Of a stretch of 64,000 nucleotides of DNA, positions 18,594 to 27,274 are shown piece by piece. Source of the stretch: CBDBUR01 sp965212075 (GTDB lineage Bacteria; Pseudomonadota; Alphaproteobacteria; JAPOUT01; G958296285). The notes under the pieces were generated by a model. That model saw nothing but the letters and a program-made list of their open reading frames with translations, was not told the DNA's origin and searched no databases. Positions within the stretch are counted from its first letter, which is position 1. Each line of letters begins with the position of its first letter. The stretch is from assembly GCA_965212075.1 (NCBI GenBank), contig OZ243043.1, forward strand, positions 744,001 to 808,000. The letters are read 5' to 3'. The position numbers and the translations under genes were made by a program.

Positions 18594-18705
18594 GAGCTAA
18601 TCCTCCACGGCGCATTCATGGTGTATTTATCAGGCAATATAGCCAAAGCGGGCAAAATTCTCAAATAACGGGAAAGGAGGCAAGTATTTGATAAAAAGCA
18701 ATTTT

Positions 18706-19632
18706 TTACCCTCTCACTGGCTGAGATGTGCAAATTTTCGCGATTTCATCATAAAGTGCTGCTTCATCTTGAACGCATGTCCAGTCGGCCATCTGCGTTT
18801 TGATCCATGTCAATTGGCGGCGGATATATTGCCGCGTCGCAATTTTGGCCTGCGCGATGGCTTCCGCCAGATCCAGCTCACCGGCCAAATGAGCGCGCAA
18901 TGACGGCAGGCCGAGCGCCTTCATCGCCGGAAGCTCTAGCGATAAACCCTCTAATGCTCTAACTTCATCTAACACGCCCTGCCCCACCATAAGATCAATG
19001 CGCGCCGCTGCGGCAGCAGCCAAAACCTCGCGCGGCGGCAGCAATACATATTTGGCAAAATCCGCCTCCAGCGGAGGATGAGCCTGCCCCTGAAGCTGCC
19101 ACGAGGTCAGTGAGGTTCCGGTCGCCTCAAAAACCTCAAGCCCTCGCACGATGCGCTGCCCATCACCGGACGGCACTCGTGCGGCTAGCTCCGGATCAAT
19201 CCGCGATAAAACCTTATGAAGCGCAGCTGCGCCCTCACGCTGCAGACGCGCGCGCCAATGTGCGCGGATGTCATCAGCAATATCAGGGGTCGCCGCAAGT
19301 CCGTGCATCAGGCAGCGAAAATATAATCCCGTGCCGCCGACAACCACCGGCAATCTGCCGCGACCCCGCACTTCGTCAATCTTCGCCGAAGCCGCTTTGA
19401 GCCAGTCCCCCGCCGAAAACCCCTCCGCCGCATCTATATGGCCGTAAAGATGATGCGGAACCTCCGCCATCTCCGCAGCACTTGGCCGCGCCGATAAAAC
19501 CCGCAGCTCGCGATAGACCTGTATCGCATCCGCATTGATGATCTCGCCATTGAACGAGGCCGCAAGCGCGCGCGCCGCAGCCGACTTGCCCCCTGCGGTC
19601 GGGCCTGAAATCAGCAAAATGTCCATCTGCAC
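18706..19632 (-). CDS. miaA: tRNA dimethylallyltransferase
   Basis: 308 residues. It adds the dimethylallyl group to A37 of tRNAs reading UNN codons. The P-loop is GPTAGGKSAAARALA at residues 8-22; INADAIQVYRELRVLSARPS, VGGTGLYFRCLMHG and the late RQYIRRQLTWIK are MiaA motifs. The tRNA-Leu(TAA) in this window is a likely substrate class. Divergent from serB with a 35-base gap. Confidence 0.95.
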   Translation of the reverse strand: MQMDILLISGPTAGGKSAAARALAASFNGEIINADAIQVYRELRVLSARPSAAEMAEVPHHLYGHIDAAEGFSAGDWLKAASAKIDEVRGRGRLPVVVGGTGLYFRCLMHGLAATPDIADDIRAHWRARLQREGAAALHKVLSRIDPELAARVPSGDGQRIVRGLEVFEATGTSLTSWQLQGQAHPPLEADFAKYVLLPPREVLAAAAAARIDLMVGQGVLDEVRALEGLSLELPAMKALGLPSLRAHLAGELDLAEAIAQAKIATRQYIRRQLTWIKTQMADWTCVQDEAALYDEIAKICTSQPVRG

Positions 19633-19667
19633 TTACCTTTCACGCAAACTCCCTTTATACAAGTCTT

Positions 19668-20540
19668 ATGAAATATGTTCTGACCTTAATTGGCAAGCCT
19701 TTGACAGCGCACCTTATCAATAAAGTGCGTGATGCGCTTGAGGGCGTGGAATCTACTGACCAGTTGGGCGAGAATGCTTGCGATATTTTGCTCACCGCCA
19801 AGATAGACAAAACGCGCCTCAGCAAATTACTGAATCAGGAAAAAATTGATTTTGCCCTTCAGCCTGCTCCAAACCATCCAGCGGCGCGGCGCAAAAAATT
19901 GCTCGCCGCCGATATGGACTCAACCATCATCAAAGAAGAAACGCTTGACGCGCTCGCCGCCCATCATGGCTGTGAGCGCGCGGTCGCCGAAATCACTCAT
20001 CGCGCGATGGAAGGCCAGCTTGATTTCGCCCAAGCCTTGACGCAGCGCGTCGCTCTGCTCGCAGGATTGCCCGAAGCCGCATTGGACGAAATCCTCGCCG
20101 CTGACATTCACATTCGCGAAAACACGCAGACACTCACCGCGACGATGCGCGCGCATGGCGCTGAATGTCTTTTGCTGTCGGGCGGGTTTGAAAAATTCGT
20201 CCGCCCGATCGCCGAAAAAGCCGGTTTCATTCATGGCGACTGCAATCTGTTTGAAATCAAAAATGGCGCGCTGACCGGCAGGCTCGTTCTTCCGATCAGA
20301 GACGCCCAGACAAAAAAAACCGAAATGCTCAAACAAGCACAAAAAATGAATATCAGCAAAGATGACATCATCGCGGTCGGCGATGGCGCCAATGATCGCC
20401 CGATGATTGAAGCTGCCGGATTAGGCGTCGCCTTTCATGCCAAGCCCATCTTGAACGAAGCCGCCAATGTCCATATTCATCACAGCGACCTCACTGCGCT
20501 GCTTTATATGCAGGGCTATCGGCAAGAAGATTTTTTCTAA
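19668..20540 (+). CDS. serB: Phosphoserine phosphatase
   Basis: 290 residues. HAD-family enzyme for the last step of serine synthesis. The nucleophile motif is DMDSTIIKEE near residue 83; LLSGGFEKFV is motif II and VGDGANDRPMIEAAG the metal motif. The first 80 residues form a small regulatory-type domain, as in other long SerB proteins. It is convergent with degQ, 3 bases between stops. Confidence 0.94.
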   Translation: MKYVLTLIGKPLTAHLINKVRDALEGVESTDQLGENACDILLTAKIDKTRLSKLLNQEKIDFALQPAPNHPAARRKKLLAADMDSTIIKEETLDALAAHHGCERAVAEITHRAMEGQLDFAQALTQRVALLAGLPEAALDEILAADIHIRENTQTLTATMRAHGAECLLLSGGFEKFVRPIAEKAGFIHGDCNLFEIKNGALTGRLVLPIRDAQTKKTEMLKQAQKMNISKDDIIAVGDGANDRPMIEAAGLGVAFHAKPILNEAANVHIHHSDLTALLYMQGYRQEDFF

Positions 20541-20543
20541 AAT

Positions 20544-22016
20544 TTATTTTTTATTTAGTGGCAGCGCGACAAAGCTGACATTGCCGCTGCTGCGCCAGAC
20601 GCGCAATAAAATCGCCGGGCGCTTGCGGCGCGTCTCAGAGCTGATGGCGCGCTCAACATCTTTCGGATCCTTCACGGTGCGGCGCGACGCTTCCAAAATC
20701 ACTTGACCCGCGCGCACACCGCGCTCAAAAGCAATGCTGTCGGAATCCACCCGCGTGATCAACACACCGCGCACATCAGACGGAATGTTGAACCGCTGCC
20801 GCTCTGCCGACGAAATTGACGATAAGCCCATGCCCAAAATACTTTTGCCCGTCTTCGGCTGCTTCTGCGGCGCGCGCTGGCCGGACAATTTGCCCTGCGC
20901 GGCAGCATCTTCCAAGCGGCCAAGCGTCAGGCGGAACCGGCGGCGGCGGCCATCGCGGATAACCTCAACGCTCGCGCGCTTGCCGACCCCCGCGCGCGAC
21001 ACAAGGCGCGGCAATTCCCTCATCTGGTTGATTGCCTTGTCGTTAAACTTAACGATCACATCGCCCTCTTTGATGCCGGCTTTATCAGCCGGACTGCCTT
21101 CGCTGACCGAGGCGACCAAAGCGCCTTTGGCCTCTTTGAGCCCCAAAGTCGCGGCCAATTCTTCGGTCACTTGCTGTATCGCGACGCCCAGCCAGCCGCG
21201 GCTTGTCTTGCCGTCTTTGCGCAGCTGCGCGATGATCGGCAGCGCCGTGGAGACTGGAATCGAAAAGCTCGCCCCCACCGAACCGCCCGATGGCGACAAA
21301 ATCACCGTATTGATGCCGATCACCTCGCCGCGCGTATTGAACAAAGGGCCGCCCGAATTGCCGCGATTGATCGCCGCATCGGTCTGGATGAAATCATCAT
21401 AAGGCCCGGCACCGATGTCGCGGTGAACCGCCGAGACAATCCCCGCCGTTACCGTGCCGCGCAAGCCAAAGGGCGTGCCGATCGCAAACACCCATTCACC
21501 CACCTGAATTTTTTTCGGATCCCCAAACTTCACGGTCGGCAAATTCAGCTTCTCATCGGTGATGATCTGCAAAACCGCAATATCTGAAAAAGAATCCTGC
21601 CCGATGATTTTGGCGTCAAATTTGCGGCCATCCTGCAAATTGATCGTGATGTCCGTTGCGCCCTCAATGACATGGTCGTTGGTGACGATGATGCCCCGCG
21701 GATCAATGATAAAGCCCGACCCCAAAGACTGAACATTGCGGCGCTGCGGACTGCGCTTTTTATAAAAATCCTCAAAGAATTCGCGGAATGGCGAATTTTC
21801 CGGCAGACCTCTGAGTTCGGGGGGGCTTTCCTGCCTGCCCGACTTTTCTTGAGACGGCTTCTTCTGCCGCGCGGCAACATCAACAACGCTCGGCGCATGT
21901 TCTTTGACGAGATCAACAAAATCGCCGCGCGGCGGGACAGCCCCAGCCGAGATCGGCATCAAATAACCTAGCAAACAAGCCCAAACCATCAAGGAAGAGA
22001 AATACCGCATCATCAT
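20544..22016 (-). CDS. degQ: Periplasmic serine protease, DegP/DegQ family
   Basis: 490 residues. An N-terminal signal peptide (about 25 residues) is followed by a trypsin-like domain with the triad His in VTNDHVIEG, Asp in FSDIAVLQI and Ser in NRGNSGGPLF, then two PDZ domains (SRGWLGVAIQQV; ISSAERQRFNIP). It degrades or holds misfolded envelope proteins. It follows hflC by 6 bases; the order hflK-hflC-degQ is a known alphaproteobacterial quality-control operon. DegP, DegQ and DegS cannot be cleanly told apart; two PDZ domains rule out DegS. Confidence 0.92.
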   Translation of the reverse strand: MMMRYFSSLMVWACLLGYLMPISAGAVPPRGDFVDLVKEHAPSVVDVAARQKKPSQEKSGRQESPPELRGLPENSPFREFFEDFYKKRSPQRRNVQSLGSGFIIDPRGIIVTNDHVIEGATDITINLQDGRKFDAKIIGQDSFSDIAVLQIITDEKLNLPTVKFGDPKKIQVGEWVFAIGTPFGLRGTVTAGIVSAVHRDIGAGPYDDFIQTDAAINRGNSGGPLFNTRGEVIGINTVILSPSGGSVGASFSIPVSTALPIIAQLRKDGKTSRGWLGVAIQQVTEELAATLGLKEAKGALVASVSEGSPADKAGIKEGDVIVKFNDKAINQMRELPRLVSRAGVGKRASVEVIRDGRRRRFRLTLGRLEDAAAQGKLSGQRAPQKQPKTGKSILGMGLSSISSAERQRFNIPSDVRGVLITRVDSDSIAFERGVRAGQVILEASRRTVKDPKDVERAISSETRRKRPAILLRVWRSSGNVSFVALPLNKK

Positions 22017-22022
22017 CCGCTC

Positions 22023-23072
22023 TTATCTGGTTTGCTGGGGGCGGCGCGTATCCTCACGAACTTTCGCATCTTCTTTTTCTTTTTTCTTTTGAGCTTTTTT
22101 GGCAGCGGCGACAAGCTCTGGACAAATCCGATTGCGCGAGGTGTCGCTGATCTGGAAAAGCTTCTGCGCGCTGCGGCGCGAGGGGCGAGATGTCCCCTGC
22201 TTTTTTTTCTTATGATCAAGAAAAAAGCTGAAAAACTCGCTGGTCGGCGAGAGCACCAGCGAAGTTTTATTGCCCTGCAAAGATTTCTCATAAGACTGCA
22301 TTGAACGATAAAAGGAAAAGAATTCTGAATCGCGGCTGAACGCATTGGCAAAAATGCGATTGCGGCAGCCATCGCCCTGCGAGCGGATGATTTCCGAATC
22401 GCGATAGGCAGCCGAGATCAGCACCGTGACTTCTTTATCGGCTCCCGCTCTGATGGAGCGCGCATCTTCCTGACCGATCGCGCGGATCTCCGAGGCCTCT
22501 TGCTGGCGCTCGGTCTGCATCCGGCGGAAAATCGCCTGACTGTTTTCTTCCGGCAGATCGGCGCGGCGAATCCGGACGTCCAGCACATCCACGCCGAAAT
22601 CCTGCGCTTGAGCGTGCATCAAGCTCCTGATCCGCATCATCAGCACATTGCGCTCGTCGCGCACGAAAGCCTCAAGCGGCTTCTTGCCCAAAACCGAGCG
22701 CATGTTTGAACTCAACAGAGCCTTCAGCCGTGAATCGCCGCGCTGGCGCGTCTGCAGGGTCTGGTAAAACAGCAAAGGCTTCGTGATGCGATAGCGCGCA
22801 AACGCATCCACAACGATGCGCTTCTGGTCAGCCGCGATGACTTCTTCTGGCGGCGAGTCCAAGTCCAAAATGCGCTTGTCTATATAAATGACGTTCTGGA
22901 TAAAAGGCAGCTTGAACTGCAAGCCCGGCTCGGTGATCACGCGGCGCGGATCGCCAAATTGCAGCAGCAAAGCCTGCTCCGTCTGGTGGACGATGAAAAG
23001 CGACGAATAGATGACAAAGCCGATCAGCGCCGCGATCGCCACAAAAACCCGAAAAGCCGTTGACTGAATCAT
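22023..23072 (-). CDS. hflC: FtsH modulator HflC (SPFH protein) with basic C-terminal extension
   Basis: 349 residues; HflC is usually under 310. One N-terminal membrane helix (about residues 7-28) anchors a periplasmic SPFH/band-7 domain (VHQTEQALLLQFGDPRR...GLQFKLPFIQ). With HflK it cages the FtsH protease. After the normal YRSMQSYEKSL helix and FFLD ending there is a Lys/Arg/Gln-rich extension of about 65 residues. The start overlaps the hflK stop (ATGA). Confidence 0.92.
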   Translation of the reverse strand: MIQSTAFRVFVAIAALIGFVIYSSLFIVHQTEQALLLQFGDPRRVITEPGLQFKLPFIQNVIYIDKRILDLDSPPEEVIAADQKRIVVDAFARYRITKPLLFYQTLQTRQRGDSRLKALLSSNMRSVLGKKPLEAFVRDERNVLMMRIRSLMHAQAQDFGVDVLDVRIRRADLPEENSQAIFRRMQTERQQEASEIRAIGQEDARSIRAGADKEVTVLISAAYRDSEIIRSQGDGCRNRIFANAFSRDSEFFSFYRSMQSYEKSLQGNKTSLVLSPTSEFFSFFLDHKKKKQGTSRPSRRSAQKLFQISDTSRNRICPELVAAAKKAQKKKEKEDAKVREDTRRPQQTR

Positions 23073-24169
23073 TTGCTGCTCACATTATTATTTTGATTTT
23101 TCTGCAGCCGGTCGAGCGGCAGATAGGGCACCACGCCCGAATTGCCCTTTGGATCAAGAATGATCTTGTCCGACTTCTCCAATACGCGCTCCATCATTTC
23201 AAGAAACAGACGCTGCCGCGTCACCTCTGGCGCGTTGCGATATTCGTTGAACACTGCGAGAAAGCGCAAAGCCTCGCCTTCGGCTTCCGCGACCGTCTGC
23301 TCGCGATAGGCTTCCCCGTTCTGGCGCAGCTTGGCCGCCTCGCCGCGCGCCTCCGGCACGACGCGGTTGCGATAGGCTTGCGCCTCATTGCGCGCGCGCT
23401 CCTGATCGGCGCGCGCCGCCTGCACATCGCGGAAGGAATCAATCACCGCCGCCGGCGGATCCACCTTCTGCATCTTCACCTGCGTGATCGCTATCCCCGC
23501 GCCATAGCTGTTCAGTGTCTTTTGCATCAAAGCCTTCACATCTTCCTCAACGCGCTGGCGATCGCCGGTCAGGATCGGCTGCAGCTTGTTCTTGCCGACA
23601 ACTTCGCGCATCGTGCTTTCCGCCACCGCGCTCACCGTGCCTATCGGGTTTTGAATGTTGAACAAGAAATCAGACGCCTCATTGATAACCCAGAACACCG
23701 AAAAATCCACATCAACGATATTTTCATCACCGGTCAGCATGAGGCTTTCTTCGGGAACGTCGCGCGTCCTGTCGGTGCCGCGGCCAATGCCAAAAACCGC
23801 GCCCTCCGAAAATATGCGCATCCCGACATTGGCTCGGTTAATGATCGTCACTTTCGGCTTCAGCACAGCTTCAATCGGGACGGGCAGATGATAATGCAAA
23901 CCGGGCGCCGATGTCCGGTGGAACGCGCCAAAGCGCGTGATGACTCCCTGCTCGTCGGGCAAAACCCGATAGATGCCGCTCGCCAGCCAGATCGCCAAAA
24001 TCACAAAGCCGATCAGCAGCAAGCCTGACCCCGATCCCCAGCTGCCGCGCAAAAACCTGTTGAGCCTCTGTTGCAGCCGCTCAATCCACTCCTCCATATC
24101 CGGAGGCGGTCGGCGGCCATTTGAGCCGCGCTGTCCCCAGGGGCTGTCTGTGTTATTGTCCCAATTCAT
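23069..24169 (-). CDS. hflK: FtsH modulator HflK (SPFH protein)
   Basis: 366 residues from the ATG at 24169 (MNWDNNTDSPWGQRG); upstream in-frame codons would run into mrp. The Gly/Pro-rich cytoplasmic start, the membrane helix (LLLIGFVILAIWLASGIY, about residues 49-66) and the SPFH domain are typical. Partner of HflC, with which it shares a 4-base overlap. Divergent from mrp, 33 bases between starts. Confidence 0.94.
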   Translation of the reverse strand: MNWDNNTDSPWGQRGSNGRRPPPDMEEWIERLQQRLNRFLRGSWGSGSGLLLIGFVILAIWLASGIYRVLPDEQGVITRFGAFHRTSAPGLHYHLPVPIEAVLKPKVTIINRANVGMRIFSEGAVFGIGRGTDRTRDVPEESLMLTGDENIVDVDFSVFWVINEASDFLFNIQNPIGTVSAVAESTMREVVGKNKLQPILTGDRQRVEEDVKALMQKTLNSYGAGIAITQVKMQKVDPPAAVIDSFRDVQAARADQERARNEAQAYRNRVVPEARGEAAKLRQNGEAYREQTVAEAEGEALRFLAVFNEYRNAPEVTRQRLFLEMMERVLEKSDKIILDPKGNSGVVPYLPLDRLQKNQNNNVSSK

Positions 24170-24202
24170 GCGAAAATATACCTCGCTACTATTTAAGCCT
24201 TG

Positions 24203-25258
24203 ATGAACAAAAAAGCAATGAAAGATATCAAAAAGTCCGATATTTTGGCCGCTCTGCGGATGATCACCGACCCCGTCAGCGGCGCAGACATCATCACGGC
24301 CAGATTGATACAAGACATCGTGATCAGTGATGATTTCATTCGCATCGTCATCGAAACCAGCCCGCAAGCCGCCGATCAGCGGCAGGGCCTGCCCGCTCTA
24401 TGCGAAGAAGCCGTCAAAAAAATCACCCCAAATGTCCGCGTTCAGGCAATTTTGACCGCACATCAGGCACATCAGGCGCCCCCGGCAGCTGCGTCCGCCA
24501 TTAAGACGCAAACGCAGACAAAAATAGACGCGCGGGCAGTCATCGCAGTCGCAAGCGGCAAAGGCGGCGTCGGCAAATCAACCGTCGCGGTGAATCTCGC
24601 TGTGGCTTTGGCCGAACGCGGCCTGCGCATCGGCCTCTTGGATGCCGATATCTATGGCCCGTCCACACCAACCATGATGGGCGTCAAAGACAGACCCTTC
24701 CAAGATGACAATAAAAAAATCATACCGATTGAAGCGCATGGCCTCAAATTGATGTCGCTCGGCCTGCTCGTGGATGAAGCGCGCGCTTTGGTCTGGCGCG
24801 GGCCGATGGTGCATTCGGCGATCTCGCAAATGCTCGACGATGTCGTCTGGGGGCAGCTTGACGCGCTCATCATTGATATGCCGCCCGGCACTGGCGATGC
24901 GCAATTGACTTTGGCGCAGCGCCGCATTTTGACCGGCGTTGTGCTTGTCTCCACACCGCAAGACATTGCGCTCGCTGATGTGCGCCGCGCGCTCGCTATG
25001 TTTCAAAAAGTTGATACAAGAATTTTGGGGATCGTTGAAAATATGGCGTGGTTCGCGCATGATAAATCTTCGCCGCTGATCTATATCTTTGGGCGCGGCG
25101 GCGCGAAGGCGCTCGCTGAAAAAGAGGGCATACCTTTCTTGGGAGAAATCCCACTTGATCCCGCGCTGCGCGAAGCCGCCGATCAAGGCAAACCCACCGC
25201 GCAAAAAAAAATCTTCGCCGAAATCGCCCAGAAAATCAGCGACGCTTTGTTAACGTAA
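24203..25258 (+). CDS. mrp: Fe-S cluster carrier ATPase, Mrp/ApbC family
   Basis: 351 residues from the ATG at 24203; an in-frame ATG at 24221 is possible. The N-terminal DUF59/MIP18-like domain (ALRMITDPVSGADII) is followed by the deviant Walker A GKGGVGKSTVAVNLA and the switch DMPPGTGDAQLT. The CxxC cluster-binding motif that E. coli ApbC has after ENM is absent (ENMAWFAHDKSS), so the cluster ligands may differ. The last codons lie in a 24-bp tandem duplication shared with the end of folA. Confidence 0.9.
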   Translation: MNKKAMKDIKKSDILAALRMITDPVSGADIITARLIQDIVISDDFIRIVIETSPQAADQRQGLPALCEEAVKKITPNVRVQAILTAHQAHQAPPAAASAIKTQTQTKIDARAVIAVASGKGGVGKSTVAVNLAVALAERGLRIGLLDADIYGPSTPTMMGVKDRPFQDDNKKIIPIEAHGLKLMSLGLLVDEARALVWRGPMVHSAISQMLDDVVWGQLDALIIDMPPGTGDAQLTLAQRRILTGVVLVSTPQDIALADVRRALAMFQKVDTRILGIVENMAWFAHDKSSPLIYIFGRGGAKALAEKEGIPFLGEIPLDPALREAADQGKPTAQKKIFAEIAQKISDALLT

Positions 25259-25280
25259 ATCAGCGGCGCTTTGTTAACGT
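25233..25280 (+). repeat. 24-bp tandem duplication at the mrp/folA convergence
   Basis: 25233-25256 and 25257-25280 are identical except for one base. The first copy carries the last mrp codons and the mrp stop starts at the junction. The second copy carries the end of folA on the other strand, including its stop at 25260-25262. A recent duplication probably set one of the two gene ends. Confidence 0.9.
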
Positions 25281-25772
25281 AATGAACGCATAATCGTCAA
25301 AGTCTTCACGCGCCTCTTCCTGCCATGCGGACATATCAAGTGCTGGAAAGAACACATCGCCTTCAGGCTTTTGAAACACCCGCGTCAAATGAATCCGATC
25401 CGCCAAAGGCAGAAACAGTTTATAAATCTCAGCGCCGCCAATGACCATAACGTCTTGATCTTTAGAATCTTGATCTTTGATGACCGCTTGGGCTTCATCC
25501 ATCGAGGCATCCATCGAGGCGACCGGCAAAACACCGTCAGGAAACTTATCTCTCTCGTTTCGGGTCAAGACGATATTCGTGCGATCTTTGAGCGGCTTGC
25601 CTAGACGCGCATAAATATCATCCCACGTCTTGCGCCCCATAATGACAGGATGACCGGTCGTCAATTTGCGAAAATGTTTGAGGTCGGCGGGAATATGCCA
25701 TGGCAGCTGCCCTTGATGGCCGATCACATTATTTTCAGCCGCAGCGACAATCAATGCGATGTTGGTCATCAC
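25260..25772 (-). CDS. folA: Dihydrofolate reductase
   Basis: 170 residues. Reduces dihydrofolate made by thymidylate synthase. AAENNVIGHQGQLPWHIPADLKHF is the opening signature (catalytic Asp after PWH); MGRKTWDDI and VMVIGGAEIY are NADPH contacts. It carries two small in-frame duplications: KDQDSKDQD (25453-25482, 15-bp unit) and ASMDASMDEA (25497-25520, 12-bp unit), both between core elements. The start overlaps the thyA stop by 4 bases. Confidence 0.95.
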   Translation of the reverse strand: MMTNIALIVAAAENNVIGHQGQLPWHIPADLKHFRKLTTGHPVIMGRKTWDDIYARLGKPLKDRTNIVLTRNERDKFPDGVLPVASMDASMDEAQAVIKDQDSKDQDVMVIGGAEIYKLFLPLADRIHLTRVFQKPEGDVFFPALDMSAWQEEAREDFDDYAFITLTKRR

Positions 25773-26563
25773 ACAGCCACCGGCGCGGCGATCGCGGGCT
25801 GCGCGCGATAATTCTCAATCCGAATGTCGTCATAGGTGAAAGAAAATAAATCCTTCACATCAGGCGATAAAGATAATCGCGGCAGCTTCAGAGGCTCACG
25901 CTGTAATTGCTGCCGCGCCTGCTCAAAATGATTGTGATAGAGATGAACATCGCCAAACGTATGAACAAACTCGCCGACTCCAAGTCCGCTCACATGGGCG
26001 ATCATGTGAGTCAGAAGAGCATAAGAGGCGATATTAAACGGCACACCCAAAAACACATCCGCCGAGCGCTGGTAAAGCTGGCAGGATAGGCGCTCATCAT
26101 GGACATAAAACTGGAACAGACAATGACAGGGCGGCAGCTTCATCTCTTTCAATTCGCCGACATTCCACGCGCTGACGATCAGGCGGCGCGAATAGGGATT
26201 GGCTTTGATTTCCTCCAAAACCTGCTGCAGTTGATCAATCTGCCCGCCATCGCTGCGCGGCCAAGAGCGCCATTGGCGGCCATAAACAGGACCCAAATCG
26301 CCTTCTTCATCAGCCCATTCGTCCCAGATGGAAACGCCATGCCGGTTGAGATAATCAATGTTCGTATCGCCGCGCAAAAACCACAAGAGCTCGTAAATGA
26401 TGGACTTCAAATGCAGCTTTTTCGTCGTCGTCAGCGGGAAGCCCGCGCCGAGATCAAACCTCATCTGGCGGCCAAACAGACCGCGAACCCCCGTTCCGGT
26501 GCGATCCGGACGATCCTGCCCCTGATCGAGAATATCCCCCAATAAATCAAGATAGATCTTCAT
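25769..26563 (-). CDS. thyA: Thymidylate synthase
   Basis: 264 residues, the standard length. Makes dTMP from dUMP with methylene-THF. The catalytic Cys is in LPPCHCLFQFYV (near residue 146); RTGTGVRGLFG, LRGDTNIDYL and GVPFNIASYALLTHM are all present. Translationally coupled to folA, which recycles the dihydrofolate product. Confidence 0.97.
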   Translation of the reverse strand: MKIYLDLLGDILDQGQDRPDRTGTGVRGLFGRQMRFDLGAGFPLTTTKKLHLKSIIYELLWFLRGDTNIDYLNRHGVSIWDEWADEEGDLGPVYGRQWRSWPRSDGGQIDQLQQVLEEIKANPYSRRLIVSAWNVGELKEMKLPPCHCLFQFYVHDERLSCQLYQRSADVFLGVPFNIASYALLTHMIAHVSGLGVGEFVHTFGDVHLYHNHFEQARQQLQREPLKLPRLSLSPDVKDLFSFTYDDIRIENYRAQPAIAAPVAV

Positions 26564-26580
26564 CTCTAACCCGTAAGCCT

Positions 26581-26613
26581 CTATTTCTCTAGAATCCCTA
26601 TTTCTCTAGAATC
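26581..26613 (+). repeat. 17-bp tandem duplication before the CDGSH gene
   Basis: Two copies of a 16-base block ctatttctctagaatc at 26581-26596 and 26598-26613 (period 17), in the divergent gap between thyA and the CDGSH gene. Unit size is not a multiple of three. Confidence 0.85.
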
Positions 26614-26651
26614 ATGGCCCACTTTACACAATTTCCTGATATAAAAGAACG

Positions 26652-26903
26652 ATGAGCGACACGAAACCTCATATCGCGCAAAAAGCTCCCTATAAAGCCA
26701 ATGTTGAAGCCGGAAAAAGCTATTTTTGGTGCAGCTGTGGGCTGTCGGCGCGGCAGCCCTTCTGCGACGGCTCACACAAAAAAGAAGATGTCTTCGCCCC
26801 GATTAAATGGCAGGCCGAAAAAAATGAGGAAATCTGGCTTTGTGGCTGCAAAACCACAAAAAATCAGCCCCTCTGCGACGGCAGCCATTCTAAACTCCCT
26901 TAG
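26652..26903 (+). CDS. Double CDGSH iron-sulfur protein
   Basis: 83 residues with two CDGSH zinc-finger/mitoNEET modules: CSCGLSARQPFCDGSH and CGCKTTKNQPLCDGSH. Each gives the three Cys and one His that bind a 2Fe-2S cluster, so two clusters per chain are expected. Such small proteins are thought to transfer clusters or electrons; no partner is evident. Divergent from thyA; a small ORF follows 20 bases later. Confidence 0.92.
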   Translation: MSDTKPHIAQKAPYKANVEAGKSYFWCSCGLSARQPFCDGSHKKEDVFAPIKWQAEKNEEIWLCGCKTTKNQPLCDGSHSKLP

Positions 26904-26923
26904 GCCAAATTAAGGAGCATAAA

Positions 26924-27058
26924 ATGGCAAAACCAAAATCCGGCGGGGATAATCCGAAGAGTCCCAAACACAACCCAAAATGGCCTAGCAAAACCCCTAA
27001 TCCTTCTGGGCGAGGCCGCGACAATAGCCCACAGCGGCAAAGAGGCAAGGGTAGATAA
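26924..27058 (+). CDS. 44-residue basic Pro/Gly/Asn-rich peptide, possible gene
   Basis: ATG at 26924 with a good TAAGGAG site 7 bases before it; stop TAA 27056-27058. The peptide has many Lys, Arg, Pro, Gly and Asn and no hydrophobic core (MAKPKSGGDNPKSP...), so it would be disordered and could bind nucleic acid. It sits 20 bases after the CDGSH gene and may share its message. No family is recognised; support is the ribosome site and the spacing only. Confidence 0.5.
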   Translation: MAKPKSGGDNPKSPKHNPKWPSKTPNPSGRGRDNSPQRQRGKGR

Positions 27059-27114
27059 ATATATAATTCCCCCAAATTGAGGCGCTAAAGTGTCTCCTTT
27101 ACTAAAAAAGTTAT

Positions 27115-27243
27115 TTGACTAAAGACTAGCTTTCCCGTCCTAGAGTTATTATATTAATAGGGCTGGCTTGCCAGCTATAGCAATAAACGAACAGTACAAT
27201 ATGTTTGCTGAACCCGGGGGCAGAGCCCGGCGCCTCCACCTTT
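27115..27243 (+). ncRNA. ssrA: tmRNA acceptor piece (5' part of permuted ssrA), with its upstream region
   Basis: The alphaproteobacterial ssrA gene is circularly permuted, so the 3' acceptor piece comes first. CGCCTCC (27231-27237), A, CC is the 3' acceptor strand. It pairs with GGGGGCG at the start of the coding piece, with a G-U at the third pair, the alanine identity element. The T-arm is CCGGG-GGCAGAG-CCCGG (27214-27230). CCA is not fully encoded (ACCT). The 5' end of this piece is uncertain. A possible -35 TTGACT lies at 27115, and a GCTGGC/GCCAGC hairpin near 27162. Confidence 0.8.
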
Positions 27244-27274
27244 GATGCGGCTGCACATCACCCGCATTAAGGGC
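27244..27274 (+). ncRNA. Intervening segment of permuted ssrA (removed on processing)
   Basis: Short spacer between the acceptor end and the 5' end of the coding piece. It can fold as a hairpin (GATGCGG near 27244 with CCGCATT near 27262). In two-piece tmRNAs this loop is cut out by tRNA-type processing to leave two RNAs paired by the acceptor stem. Confidence 0.65.

Noticed and set aside
23060..24028. 322-codon open frame on the plus strand
   Set aside because: Antisense to hflK and the start of hflC; no motif of its own.
27115..27146. Firm ssrA promoter call
   Set aside because: TTGACT is good but the nearest -10-like TAGAGT is 20 bases away; left as a note in the ssrA entry.
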